DNA from: a virus
DNA length: 28,548 bases
Virus record (IMG/VR): IMGVR_UViG_3300013101_000064
Coordinates: 1-28,548 of that record
Reading direction: 5' to 3' (one strand)
The notes under the pieces were generated by a model that saw nothing but the letters and a program-made list of their open reading frames with translations, ran no database searches and had not been told where the DNA came from. The position numbers and the translations under genes were made by a program. Positions within the stretch are counted from its first letter, which is position 1. Every line of letters starts with the position of its first letter. Shown in pieces: positions 14,385 through 21,989 of the stretch.

Positions 14385-16091
14385 TCAGGTCGTTGGCGGG
14401 ACCGGTGTGACTGGCGGAACCAGGCACTCGTCGATGTCGTCCAGGACGCCCTTGCCGCTGATGCAGATGGGCAGCGTGATCGCACAGGTGTGAGTGCACT
14501 TCTGGACGGCGAGGATGCCCTCTTCCATGAAGAGCGCCGTGTACTGGTTGGCCTCCAGGTTGGGGGAGTCGTACACAGCGTCCACGTTGATCACGTCGGT
14601 GGTGCCCTTGGCCCAAGTACCGGCGGGGTACATGAGCAAGGTGACCTCGGTCGGGAGCGTGATGTCGCAGCCAACCACGGTCGGGTCCTGGAAGTCGTAG
14701 ACCCACTGGACGCTCATGTTGCGTGAAGTGAACCAGCCGTCAACCTCGGCGTTGGAGACGTTCGCGTTGTCGCGATCGTTCTGCATCGCGAGGTCCATGC
14801 GGACGACTTCCTGGAACCAGTACGGAGCCACGACTTCGAGTTCGGCGTCGGTTGCGAGGCGGTACGAGTACCGCATGCCGATCGCGGTGAACACGATCTG
14901 CTCCAGGGTGAGAGCGACAGCCCCGACTTCTATGCCGACGACCGGAGTACCGGCTGCCATGAGCATGGTGTCGAGAATGTACTTGTTCACCTTGTGGGCG
15001 TGGGCGACGAGCGCACCTTCGATGAAGCGCTGTACCAACTCGGGGTAAGCGTTCTCCGTCAGGAGCGGCGACTTGATGCACAGGCCGATCGCGTCGAGAC
15101 GAATCTCATCGAAAGGCGGGCAGTCCACCATGCAACAGTCCTTGCAGTCTCCCGCAATGGCCTCCGGCTCGGTCTGGAAGAACCCACAAGCGGTGTAGAT
15201 GTCCTCGAACGACGGGCCACTCGTGTAGCGGATGCCGCCACGGTTGACCTGGAACTCGGGGATCGAGAGGACGCCTTCCAGCGTCTCGAACTGGCAGAGA
15301 TCGTAGATCGTCTCGGACGGGGCGCACCAGCCGCCAGCGGCGACGAGTGATCCACCGGGGAGGCGGGCCGGGTCGGTCGCTGCGAACAGCAGATCGAGGT
15401 CCGTCGCTCCACCCTCGGGTGTCTGCGTGGTGGCGTCATCGAAGCCCATCTTCTGGATGAGCGCAGCGCCGTAACGCTGACGAACGCCGCCTTGAGCCGT
15501 GGCGAGGTTGGTCCTGGGCAGACCCTTCGTCCTGGCGAGCAGCGCCTTGGTGACGGCACGCATGCCTTCGAGTTCTTGGCCGTTGCCGTAGCCGGGTACG
15601 TCAGCAGCAGCGATGAGAGTCGCTGTCTGGCGCTGAGGCACGATGACTTCGGGCGCAGCAGCAGCAGCGCGGGCGACGGGGGATGGGCTGGCGGATGCGG
15701 CCACTGGTTGTGCCTCCTGGGCTGGTTCGATGATTTCGTCGGGGGTGACGACCTCTTCGGCGGCTTCGACCGCAGCAGCGACCGGGGCTTCCTCGGCAGG
15801 TGCGTCGGCGGCCTCCGCGACTTCCTCAGCCGGGGCGACTTCCTCAGCCGGAGTGGCCTGGGCTTGGAGCGCAGCGATGCGCTCGGCCTTGGCTTCGGCA
15901 GCGGAGACAGCCTCGGCCTTGGCGGCGCGAAGAGTGTTCAGCGACTCCGACAGGCTTTCGCCGGTCGTGATGTCGTCGTCGGACGAGTCATCCGAGATAT
16001 TCAGGGCCTGGAGGGAATCCAAGGCTTGGTCGATATTGGCGTCGATCTCATCGACGGTAAGTCCTTCGAGGGACTCGGGAAGTTCGTACAT
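14385..16091 (-). CDS. Scaffold-major capsid protein fusion (HK97-fold)
   Basis: The frame encodes 568 residues from the ATG at 16091, with GGAG eight bases upstream. Residues 1-160 are predicted disordered or helical and rich in Ala and Glu (VDEIDANIDQALDSLQALNI at about 13-32; LNTLRAAKAEAVSAAEAKAE at 51-70; a run of PAEEVA-type repeats at 81-130). They look like an internal scaffold or delta domain removed by the prohead protease. The capsid part starts at about 170 with RAVTKALLARTKG, followed by GWCAPSETIYDLCQ and later VAPYWFQEVVRMDLAMQNDR, a pattern of HK97-type capsids. Thirteen cysteines occur, including GDCKDCCMVDCPP. The cleavage point must lie between about 140 and 180 but is not visible. 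It is preceded by the protease gene. Confidence 0.88.
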   Translation of the reverse strand: MYELPESLEGLTVDEIDANIDQALDSLQALNISDDSSDDDITTGESLSESLNTLRAAKAEAVSAAEAKAERIAALQAQATPAEEVAPAEEVAEAADAPAEEAPVAAAVEAAEEVVTPDEIIEPAQEAQPVAASASPSPVARAAAAAPEVIVPQRQTATLIAAADVPGYGNGQELEGMRAVTKALLARTKGLPRTNLATAQGGVRQRYGAALIQKMGFDDATTQTPEGGATDLDLLFAATDPARLPGGSLVAAGGWCAPSETIYDLCQFETLEGVLSIPEFQVNRGGIRYTSGPSFEDIYTACGFFQTEPEAIAGDCKDCCMVDCPPFDEIRLDAIGLCIKSPLLTENAYPELVQRFIEGALVAHAHKVNKYILDTMLMAAGTPVVGIEVGAVALTLEQIVFTAIGMRYSYRLATDAELEVVAPYWFQEVVRMDLAMQNDRDNANVSNAEVDGWFTSRNMSVQWVYDFQDPTVVGCDITLPTEVTLLMYPAGTWAKGTTDVINVDAVYDSPNLEANQYTALFMEEGILAVQKCTHTCAITLPICISGKGVLDDIDECLVPPVTPVPPTT

Positions 16092-16246
16092 GACGTTCGC
16101 TCCACATGGTTCGGGGATTGGGATAGTTACCGATCCCCCGCTTCACGGGTGGACAACCGTCGTGCTTCGCACTGAGACGGTCGGGCGTCTGAGTACACAG
16201 GTTACTCACAGATTGTGGATGAGATGCAAGCATCCCCCGAAGATTC
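16092..16246. other. Non-coding stretch upstream of the capsid gene
   Basis: Between the capsid start and small ORF B there is no supported gene. An imperfect inverted repeat (cgggga... with ...tcccccg, around 16111-16140, containing gggat...atccc) lies close to the capsid ribosome site. No convincing -35/-10 pair was seen. It is the lowest-density part of an otherwise packed operon and would be the natural place for a capsid promoter or RNA element. Confidence 0.5.
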
Positions 16247-16357
16247 TTAGACGCGCCGGGATATCTGGGCGTACGAACCGCCCTTGTCTCGGACTTCTTT
16301 CAGTGCTTCGGTCAGACTGTTCACGACAGTCCGCTCGCCATCGAGGGCGACATGCAC
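16247..16357 (-). CDS. Small ORF B (36 aa), paralogue of ORF A
   Basis: A 36-residue frame from the GTG at 16357 to the TAA at 16249-16247, reading VHVALDGERTVVNSLTEALK and ending SRRV. It aligns with ORF A just upstream through DG.RT, VN[ST], EA and G.Y, so both were probably real coding sequences. The start is uncertain: no good ribosome site precedes the GTG, and the frame is closed upstream by a TGA at 16384-16382. It may be a decayed duplicate. The function is unknown. Confidence 0.35.
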   Translation of the reverse strand: MHVALDGERTVVNSLTEALKEVRDKGGSYAQISRRV

Positions 16358-16403
16358 CCACTCGCGGACGAGGCGCTTGCCTCAGCGGCCGATGACTACT
16401 GCC

Positions 16404-16508
16404 CTACTTCTTCGCTCTTTGGTAGGTGCCTTTGACCCGACGGGCGACAGTGATCGCCTCGGACATGGTGTTCACATTGGACGTACGTCCGTCTGGGTAC
16501 GTGACCAC
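16404..16508 (-). CDS. Small ORF A (34 aa) with in-frame TGA after an upstream ATG
   Basis: A 34-residue frame from the GTG at 16508 to the TAG at 16406-16404 (VVTYPDGRTSNVNTMSEAIT... QRAKK). In the same frame an ATG at 16550 has a near-ideal GAAAGGG six bases upstream, reading MQALRG and then TGA (16532-16530), then GGKGKGY leading straight into the conserved part. Either the product starts at the GTG (AAAGGG ten bases upstream, GGGG three bases upstream), or the TGA is read through, or the gene is broken. Homology to ORF B argues that the 3' part is or was translated. Confidence 0.4.
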   Translation of the reverse strand: MVTYPDGRTSNVNTMSEAITVARRVKGTYQRAKK

Positions 16509-16556
16509 GTACCCCTTGCCCTTTCCGCCTCAACCGCGCAACGCTTGCATGGGGGA

Positions 16557-16563
16557 CCCTTTC
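16557..16563 (-). promoter_or_regulatory. Shine-Dalgarno site for the ATG of small ORF A
   Basis: GAAAGGG on the minus strand, six bases before the ATG at 16550, overlaps the TGA of the protease gene. The same layout (GAAGGG, seven bases, ATG) is used by the tail chaperone gene, which supports its use here even though a TGA follows six codons later. Confidence 0.5.
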
Positions 16564-19306
16564 ACTTGGCTGACGCAGCGATCTTAGCGATCCTGCGTGC
16601 CCGCACTTCGGTCCGTAGTGGCAGAAGATCGGCCAGGCGTTCTGCCCGCTTCTGTTTCGCCGCCAACTTCGCTACCACTGCGTCAGCGATCGCGTCGATG
16701 GACGGGTCCGGCTCGTGGATGACGACACCGGCAGCGACCAGCGATTCTTGGTGTCCGCCTGAGGCTGCGAGTGCTGGACGTGGCACGGGGAAGCCCGGCA
16801 CGTTCACGGCGAGGCCTGCGACGAGTTCGAGTGCCCCACCAATGCTGCGCCAGTCACCGGAGATTCCACCGGCAGCCATGAGGGTGCGGCGTTGCTCGTC
16901 GGTGACGCCATCACACAGTGAGCCTGCGACCCAGATGCCGTGTGCGTCCTCGCCAGCCCGAACCTTGGCGACCGCTGTTCCGGTGTGGTCGTAGTGGCGG
17001 CGGGTATCGGTACCAGACAGGTGGAGGTCGGCGTGGCCGGTCCCCAACGTGAGGGTGCCTACAGCGAGAGTGCCTTCGTCTGACTCGACCGCTCCCAGAT
17101 GGAAGTGGGCGTAGTTCGACTTCGATGTTGGCGGCGTCACGCACTGCCCTTCGATGCCGATGTGGCAGGTTCCCCACTTGGCGATGTGGCCGAACACGCG
17201 ACCGGCCTTGTCCACGACGAGCGCAGTCGGGGCCGAGAACTTCGGATCAGCGAACCAGGCGGCGTTCACCACTGCTGGCGGGGCAGCGGCCACGATGGTC
17301 AGGGCTGGAGCAGCCTCAGGGATGGAAGCGGAAGCGGCGATCATGGCGGTGTCCTCGCAGTCGGTGCATGGTTCGAGTGAGTTCTTCGGGTTGTTGCCCG
17401 GCTTGCCGAGTTCTCCCGGCCAGTAGCCGAGAGCGTCGTGGTGCCACTCAGCGCAGGTGCGGTTGAGGAAGCGGGGTTCGATGTACTTGCGGAGTTGGCG
17501 GGTGCAGCGAGTGAAGTCGCCACCGGTACCCCAGCGAATCTTGGCGGCACCTTTCCCCTTCGTCCAGTAGCGGTGGAGACGGCTCGTCTCTTCGGGGTGT
17601 GTCACCCAGCCGGTGCCACGCTTGAACGTTTCGATCTCTGCGGCGGCCGCCAGCGGCTCCGACAGTTCGGGGTCCACGCCGAGCGAGATGAACGACTCCT
17701 GGAACGCAGGAATCTGCACGATCGTCAGCCCGGAGATGCGGGCTTCCTCGAACACGGTGGTGGGTTCCTCGCCGCCGTCGAGAGCCTGTTCCATCTCGGC
17801 GTCTGTCGGCATCGCGACCTTGCCCTTGTCGCCAGCAATCGACACGCCACGCAGCGCGCCTTGGGCGATGAGGTTGATCACTTCGTCAGTCTCGGGCACG
17901 TCGGTGAGCAGTTCGCCCGTGTAGTGCCACATGTCGTCGTCACGGAGTTCGAGGGTGTCGAGGCGGCCGACCACGACTTCGCCCTCGTGCTCCGAAGCGG
18001 AGGCTCGCTGCCAGGTGAGTGTCAGCGGCAGGTCCCGGTGCGTGATGCCGCCGGGAGCGAACATGCGCTTGTCGCCAGACTCGACGCCTTCGGGAACCGC
18101 CACGCCGTAGACCGGCTGGTTCTGGTCCTCGGCCGGGATCGGCTCGTCAGGGATCGGTGGGGCGTCGTCATCTTCGGTCACGTCATCTTCGAGCGGTTCT
18201 TCGGTCACGGGTTCCCCCAGGTTGAACGTGTGATGGTCGTCTCCGCCAAACCATGCACCGATTCGGTTCATGGGAATCTCGTCACCCGCCTGTGCGTCAG
18301 AGCCGGTGATGTGGCTGATCCAAGTCGGGTGTCCGTTGCGCTCTTCGTACATCGCCATGACAGGCCCGCCGTCGATGGCGAAGTTGTGCATCGCCTGCAA
18401 CTCATCGGCTTCGGTCAGCACGATTTCGTCTTGGTCCTCGCCCAGTGTTCCGCGCCCAGACACACGAGCAGTGAACGGCTCGAAACGTGCGGCCATGCGC
18501 TCTGCCACTTCCAGCACCGCCTCGCGCTCGCCTTCTTGCATCTGGTCGGTCGAGCCGAGATACGCCAGCGTCTGGTGGAGTTCGGTCGAGTCGCCGTCCT
18601 CGTACGTCACTCGCTGATCGCCTGCGGGAAGCGCCACGAGGACCACGCCGGAGAATCCGCCCGAGGCAACCAGATTGGGGTCCATTCGCCCATCGTACGC
18701 ACCGGACGCGACCACGGTGCCGATACTCAACACGCACCGGCAGTTGATCCAGGCGTCCACCGGGCCGACCGGCTCACCCGGATACTGCATCTGCGCAGGC
18801 GGTGTCGTCTTGACCGTGAAGAAGTCGTTGATCTCTTTCGTCTCGCCGTCGAGCGGGGCATGGGTGTCACGAACGGCGTCGTCGCGCATCGTCACCCACG
18901 TCTTGGTCTGCACGGTGCCGGTGGACTCCGCTGCGTACAGGGTGGCGGCTCCGAGAGTCGCCGTCGAGAACCAGTTGGAGATGCGAGCGACCTGTGCCTC
19001 CTGGGCAGCGACCGCCTCTTCCTCCGTCTCGTAGTCGATGTAGTACGTCGAGTCCGTCTCCGGCAACACCGCCTCCATCGCTGCGAGGAACAGGGCGAGG
19101 TACTTCTGCTCTTGGGACTCTTCGCCGCCTTCCTCCCCGTAGGTCAGCAGGAACAGGATCGTGAGTGCCGTGACGAACTCCGCCATCATGTCTCCGCTGG
19201 CTTGTTCTTGGAGAGCACTGTCCACTGCGGGTGCGTACTCATCGGCCAATGCAACGAGGTCCTCGTCTCGTTGGGCGGCGAACGTGTCCAGGTCCATGCC
19301 GAACAC
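16562..19306 (-). CDS. Multidomain MuF-2H phosphoesterase-prohead protease protein
   Basis: The frame encodes 914 residues from the ATG at 19306, nine bases after the portal stop. Residues 1-200 are MuF/SPP1 gp7-like: TKTWVTMRDDAVRDTHAPLD at 134-153 and DAWINCRC at 184-191. Residues 218-335 look like a 2H phosphoesterase with paired H-x-T motifs, HQTL (244-247) and SHIT (331-334). An acidic linker (365-395) leads to a prohead serine protease region at 398-545, with candidate His440 in SEHEGEVVVG, Ser489 in GVSIAG and a C-terminal IVQIPAF strand. Residues 562-650 hold WVTHPEETSRLHRYW and CAEWHHDALGYWPGE. Residues 684-843 form a domain with HYDHTGTAVAKV (771-782) and ISGDWRSIGG (815-824) that looks like a second protease-type fold. 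Capsid maturation is the likely job. Domain calls rest on motif recognition. Confidence 0.85.
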   Translation of the reverse strand: MFGMDLDTFAAQRDEDLVALADEYAPAVDSALQEQASGDMMAEFVTALTILFLLTYGEEGGEESQEQKYLALFLAAMEAVLPETDSTYYIDYETEEEAVAAQEAQVARISNWFSTATLGAATLYAAESTGTVQTKTWVTMRDDAVRDTHAPLDGETKEINDFFTVKTTPPAQMQYPGEPVGPVDAWINCRCVLSIGTVVASGAYDGRMDPNLVASGGFSGVVLVALPAGDQRVTYEDGDSTELHQTLAYLGSTDQMQEGEREAVLEVAERMAARFEPFTARVSGRGTLGEDQDEIVLTEADELQAMHNFAIDGGPVMAMYEERNGHPTWISHITGSDAQAGDEIPMNRIGAWFGGDDHHTFNLGEPVTEEPLEDDVTEDDDAPPIPDEPIPAEDQNQPVYGVAVPEGVESGDKRMFAPGGITHRDLPLTLTWQRASASEHEGEVVVGRLDTLELRDDDMWHYTGELLTDVPETDEVINLIAQGALRGVSIAGDKGKVAMPTDAEMEQALDGGEEPTTVFEEARISGLTIVQIPAFQESFISLGVDPELSEPLAAAAEIETFKRGTGWVTHPEETSRLHRYWTKGKGAAKIRWGTGGDFTRCTRQLRKYIEPRFLNRTCAEWHHDALGYWPGELGKPGNNPKNSLEPCTDCEDTAMIAASASIPEAAPALTIVAAAPPAVVNAAWFADPKFSAPTALVVDKAGRVFGHIAKWGTCHIGIEGQCVTPPTSKSNYAHFHLGAVESDEGTLAVGTLTLGTGHADLHLSGTDTRRHYDHTGTAVAKVRAGEDAHGIWVAGSLCDGVTDEQRRTLMAAGGISGDWRSIGGALELVAGLAVNVPGFPVPRPALAASGGHQESLVAAGVVIHEPDPSIDAIADAVVAKLAAKQKRAERLADLLPLRTEVRARRIAKIAASAK

Positions 19307-19315
19307 GGTAGCGAA

Positions 19316-21082
19316 CTATGCGTCGGCTGTGATGGCTTCGAGATGAGAAGCGGCGAGCAAGCGGCCGAGTGTCGTCCGGTTGTGCTTGCGTTGCGTCGAG
19401 ATCAAACCCCGAACGTAGAAGTCGAGAACCTGTGTGACTTCGGGCACCTTTACGGAGTACTCGGCCAGAATCTCAGGGGCGCAGTCCCATGCTCCTTCGA
19501 GCAGATAGTCGGCTTCGCCGGAGAGCGACGTGTAGACGGTGTGGATCGGCATGGCCGTCACATCGGTGCGGGGGTGCTTGTTCTTCAAGCGGTTCCCCGC
19601 CCGCTCCAACGCCCGGAACACGAGGACTTCGCAGGCGGCAGCGAGAGGCTGTTCGGCCTCGTCCATCTGTGGGATGCCGCGCTGTGTCTCGACCTCGGTG
19701 TCCTCGGCGGTGTGAGTCGGCTGCTCCTGAACATCGTCGGGCACGACGAGCGACGGGTCGATGTTCGCCCCGAGCACCCGGAGGGCTTCGGCTGTGAGTT
19801 CTGGCGTGACGGCACCAGTGGCGATGCGCTGCAACAGCCACAAGGCGTACTCGTCGTCGTCCATCTTGTCCTCGTCCTTGAACCCGGTTTCACGGCGGAC
19901 GGCCTGAGCCTTGATGAGGCCACGGTCACGCAACTCGAATGCCTGCTCGCCCTTGTTCGGCCGGACACGAATCTCACTGGTGTCAGCAATGACGTAGTAG
20001 TCGATCAGTTCGTCGTCGGGCACCACGCCGGTCAGCGCCGGACGCAGGTACGACGTGGACAGCGCGCTGTTGATCACGCCGAGGCGGGGTTCCAGGTGGG
20101 CCTTGATTGCGGACTCTTCGGACAGCCAGGCGTTCCAATGGTTCTCTTCGGCGTTGCCCATCAGGACCGACGGCGGGACATCCATCCCGATCGCGAACCG
20201 CTTGATCGCGGCCTCACGCATCATGATGACGGACTCATCGAGGTCAGACCAGAACGTCAGGTGACGGATCGCTTCGATGTATTCGCCGGGACACGTCACA
20301 ACGATTGGCACGAACGCTGCCGGGGACGATCGGTTCTGCTTCGCAGTCTCCATCGCTTCGTGCAATGACTGCATGAATGTGTCGGCCTGCGTGGCTTCCG
20401 GGTCTGTCTCGGGGGCGGCGGCAAACTCGATCTCCGACGGCATGATCAGGATTCCTGCACCCGCCAGGCGGCTTGTCAACTGGGCCGAGATGTGGTCGTC
20501 GTAGCCCACGATCTGCGAGAGCGTCTTGAGGTTCGAGCGGGTCGGCGCGTCGGCCTCGGACGGATTGGTCGGGTGCGGCGTCCAGACACGGATGAGCAGG
20601 TCGTCCGCTTTCTTCGCGTAGCGAGTCTCACCGTTGCCGTAGTTCATGGTGATCGCGCCGCCCTTGCCCTGCGTCACGTTGCCGGTCGAGAGGACATCCC
20701 AGTTGTCCTGGCCGTCAACGGTCCGGGCGGCGATGTAGCCCTCACCGGACACCGTGGTGTCCACACCGAGTAGATGCAGCATCTGCGACTGCCCCTGCGG
20801 CCCGCCGTACAGGGCGTCCATTGCCTCTCGTGCCGGGCCTTCTGTCAGCGGGATCAGTTCATTTCCGTCACGTTTCGCCGCATGCAACTGGGCACGAGAC
20901 AGCACGTTCCCAATCCAGTTCGACAGGTAACGGAGTTCACCGACCTCATCAAAGAAGTTCCAGGCTGTGCTCTGCCACGACTGTTGTCGGCCAGCGTCGG
21001 CCGCCTTCGCTGTAGGCAGACGGACGGCTGATGCCACGAACCCGTTAGGGGCCTCGGGCTGACGGGTGCGCTGGCGAGCCAT
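19316..21082 (-). CDS. Portal protein
   Basis: The frame encodes 588 residues from the ATG at 21082. The N-terminal part has WNFFDEVGELRYLSNWIGNV, then DALYGGPQGQSQMLHLLG, and later DLDESVIMMREAAIKRFAIG followed by MDVPPSVLMGNAEENHWNAW, a motif set typical of siphovirus portals (wing, stem and clip region, where PP..l.g is common). A glutamate-rich segment (about 470-500) is followed by a helical C-terminus of about 90 residues, making it longer than the usual 450-500 residues. It forms the dodecameric channel where terminase docks. It is followed directly by the MuF-protease gene, as expected, but is separated from the terminase gene by a sugar-modification cassette. Confidence 0.93.
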   Translation of the reverse strand: MARQRTRQPEAPNGFVASAVRLPTAKAADAGRQQSWQSTAWNFFDEVGELRYLSNWIGNVLSRAQLHAAKRDGNELIPLTEGPAREAMDALYGGPQGQSQMLHLLGVDTTVSGEGYIAARTVDGQDNWDVLSTGNVTQGKGGAITMNYGNGETRYAKKADDLLIRVWTPHPTNPSEADAPTRSNLKTLSQIVGYDDHISAQLTSRLAGAGILIMPSEIEFAAAPETDPEATQADTFMQSLHEAMETAKQNRSSPAAFVPIVVTCPGEYIEAIRHLTFWSDLDESVIMMREAAIKRFAIGMDVPPSVLMGNAEENHWNAWLSEESAIKAHLEPRLGVINSALSTSYLRPALTGVVPDDELIDYYVIADTSEIRVRPNKGEQAFELRDRGLIKAQAVRRETGFKDEDKMDDDEYALWLLQRIATGAVTPELTAEALRVLGANIDPSLVVPDDVQEQPTHTAEDTEVETQRGIPQMDEAEQPLAAACEVLVFRALERAGNRLKNKHPRTDVTAMPIHTVYTSLSGEADYLLEGAWDCAPEILAEYSVKVPEVTQVLDFYVRGLISTQRKHNRTTLGRLLAASHLEAITADA

Positions 21083-21093
21083 GATTGGGAATG

Positions 21094-21417
21094 CTACTCA
21101 GCAGGAATGTCGCGCACGTTGATCATGGCGGCAATGTATGCCCCAGCCAGCATCAAGTGCAGGAACCACCATGTCCAATGCAGGTCGGACAGGAACGCCC
21201 ACAGGGTCGAACCGAACGCCAACCAGATGCTCACGCAGAACGGACACACGATCAGTTCAGCCACCGACGGCCGTTCGCGCTTCACGAAGAACATGACCCA
21301 CGTCTCGCGGAACCACTTGAACACCGGCATGTCGTCGTCAACGATCAGGCGGGTGGCCCTGCCGACAGCAGTCGCGCCGATCAGGAATGCGATCAGAAGT
21401 TCGAGCGTCATGGTCAT
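21094..21417 (-). CDS. DUF1360-like small membrane protein
   Basis: The frame encodes 107 residues from the ATG at 21417, overlapping the sulfotransferase stop by 4 nt. Three hydrophobic segments are visible: LELLIAFLIGATAVGRATRL (about 5-24), WLAFGSTLWAFL (about 65-76) and WTWWFLHLMLAGAYIAAMI (about 81-99). The sequence AELIVCPFCVSIWLAF with its CPFC motif (58-61), and the early ATRLI.DD segment, recall DUF1360, a family of small membrane proteins in Gram-positive bacteria and their phages. The molecular function of that family is not known to me. It could anchor or assist the envelope-active enzymes encoded upstream, or be an unrelated membrane factor. Confidence 0.78.
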   Translation of the reverse strand: MTMTLELLIAFLIGATAVGRATRLIVDDDMPVFKWFRETWVMFFVKRERPSVAELIVCPFCVSIWLAFGSTLWAFLSDLHWTWWFLHLMLAGAYIAAMINVRDIPAE

Positions 21418-21989
21418 GGTGATGCCTCCAGAAGTTCAGCCCGCATCTCCCATACTTCGTCCGGGATGCGGTCGAGATCAACGTTAGCGCGCTGGCGGTG
21501 ATTGTACGTCGGGTCCACGGAACGCACCGCCTCAGACAAGGCGACGACATCGAGTTCGAGTTCGACGGCGACCTCCAACCAGCGCATGTCGTCCAGATCC
21601 ATGATGAGCGTGGCGTAGTCGAGTGCCCGCCTGTTCCACATGATGTAGTGCTGACAGCACGCCTCGAACGAATCCAGGTTTCGTAGCGCAGGATTCTTGG
21701 CGAACATGAACGACCGGTACGGCGACGGCCGCCCGAAGAAGTCGATGCCCTTGAATGACGAGATGACCGCCACGGGGTCCCGGTGGACGAGCACGATCGG
21801 TGTCCTCGGATAGTGCGACAGGTACGGCACCGCCATCCACGACGAGTCAGCGTCCAGCCCGTGTTCGTTCGGTTCGACGCCCCTGTGGGTGAACACCTGT
21901 TCATGGCCGCAGGCGAAGCCCGACTCGCACAGAACCTTGCTCATGTACCCGGTGCCTGACCTGCCGGTGCCGGTGACGATGGCTTTCAT
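21414..21989 (-). CDS. PAPS-dependent sulfotransferase family protein
   Basis: The frame encodes 191 residues from the ATG at 21989, chosen over an ATG 13 codons earlier because GGAGGG lies seven bases before it and because it overlaps the upstream stop as ATGA. MKAIVTGTGRSGTGYMSKVL starts with the 5'-phosphosulfate loop (GTGRSGTGY, 7-15) of sulfotransferases. The second signature, VLVHRDPVAVISSFKG (67-81), supplies the Arg and Ser that hold the 3'-phosphate. After HYPRTPIVLV the fold continues with helices, and a Trp/Asn-rich segment (CCQHYIMWNRRALDY) follows. It should transfer a sulfuryl group from PAPS to a hydroxyl or amine, probably on a sugar or protein. It lies in a cassette with a glycosyltransferase and a methyltransferase. 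The acceptor is unknown; a kinase-like P-loop protein is the main alternative. Confidence 0.82.
   Translation of the reverse strand: MKAIVTGTGRSGTGYMSKVLCESGFACGHEQVFTHRGVEPNEHGLDADSSWMAVPYLSHYPRTPIVLVHRDPVAVISSFKGIDFFGRPSPYRSFMFAKNPALRNLDSFEACCQHYIMWNRRALDYATLIMDLDDMRWLEVAVELELDVVALSEAVRSVDPTYNHRQRANVDLDRIPDEVWEMRAELLEASP

Noticed and set aside
16048-16233. A 61-codon minus-strand frame overlapping the start of the capsid gene
   Set aside because: Overlaps the capsid N-terminus in another frame, has no ribosome site, and its composition is random-like.
15643-16395. Ser/Ala-rich plus-strand frame opposite the scaffold part of the capsid gene
   Set aside because: Mirror of the Ala/Glu-rich scaffold codons; low complexity, with no independent support.
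16530-16532. Reassignment of TGA to an amino acid in this phage
   Set aside because: Many well-supported genes (tape measure, methyltransferase, terminase-cassette genes) end at TGA with the next start overlapping it, so TGA is a normal stop here; any readthrough would be local.
17438-20368. A 976-codon open frame on the plus strand across the portal and protease genes
   Set aside because: It lies antisense to two well-supported genes, gives a composition unlike any protein (many Val, Arg, His, Leu), and is explained by high G+C content that lacks stops in the antisense frame.
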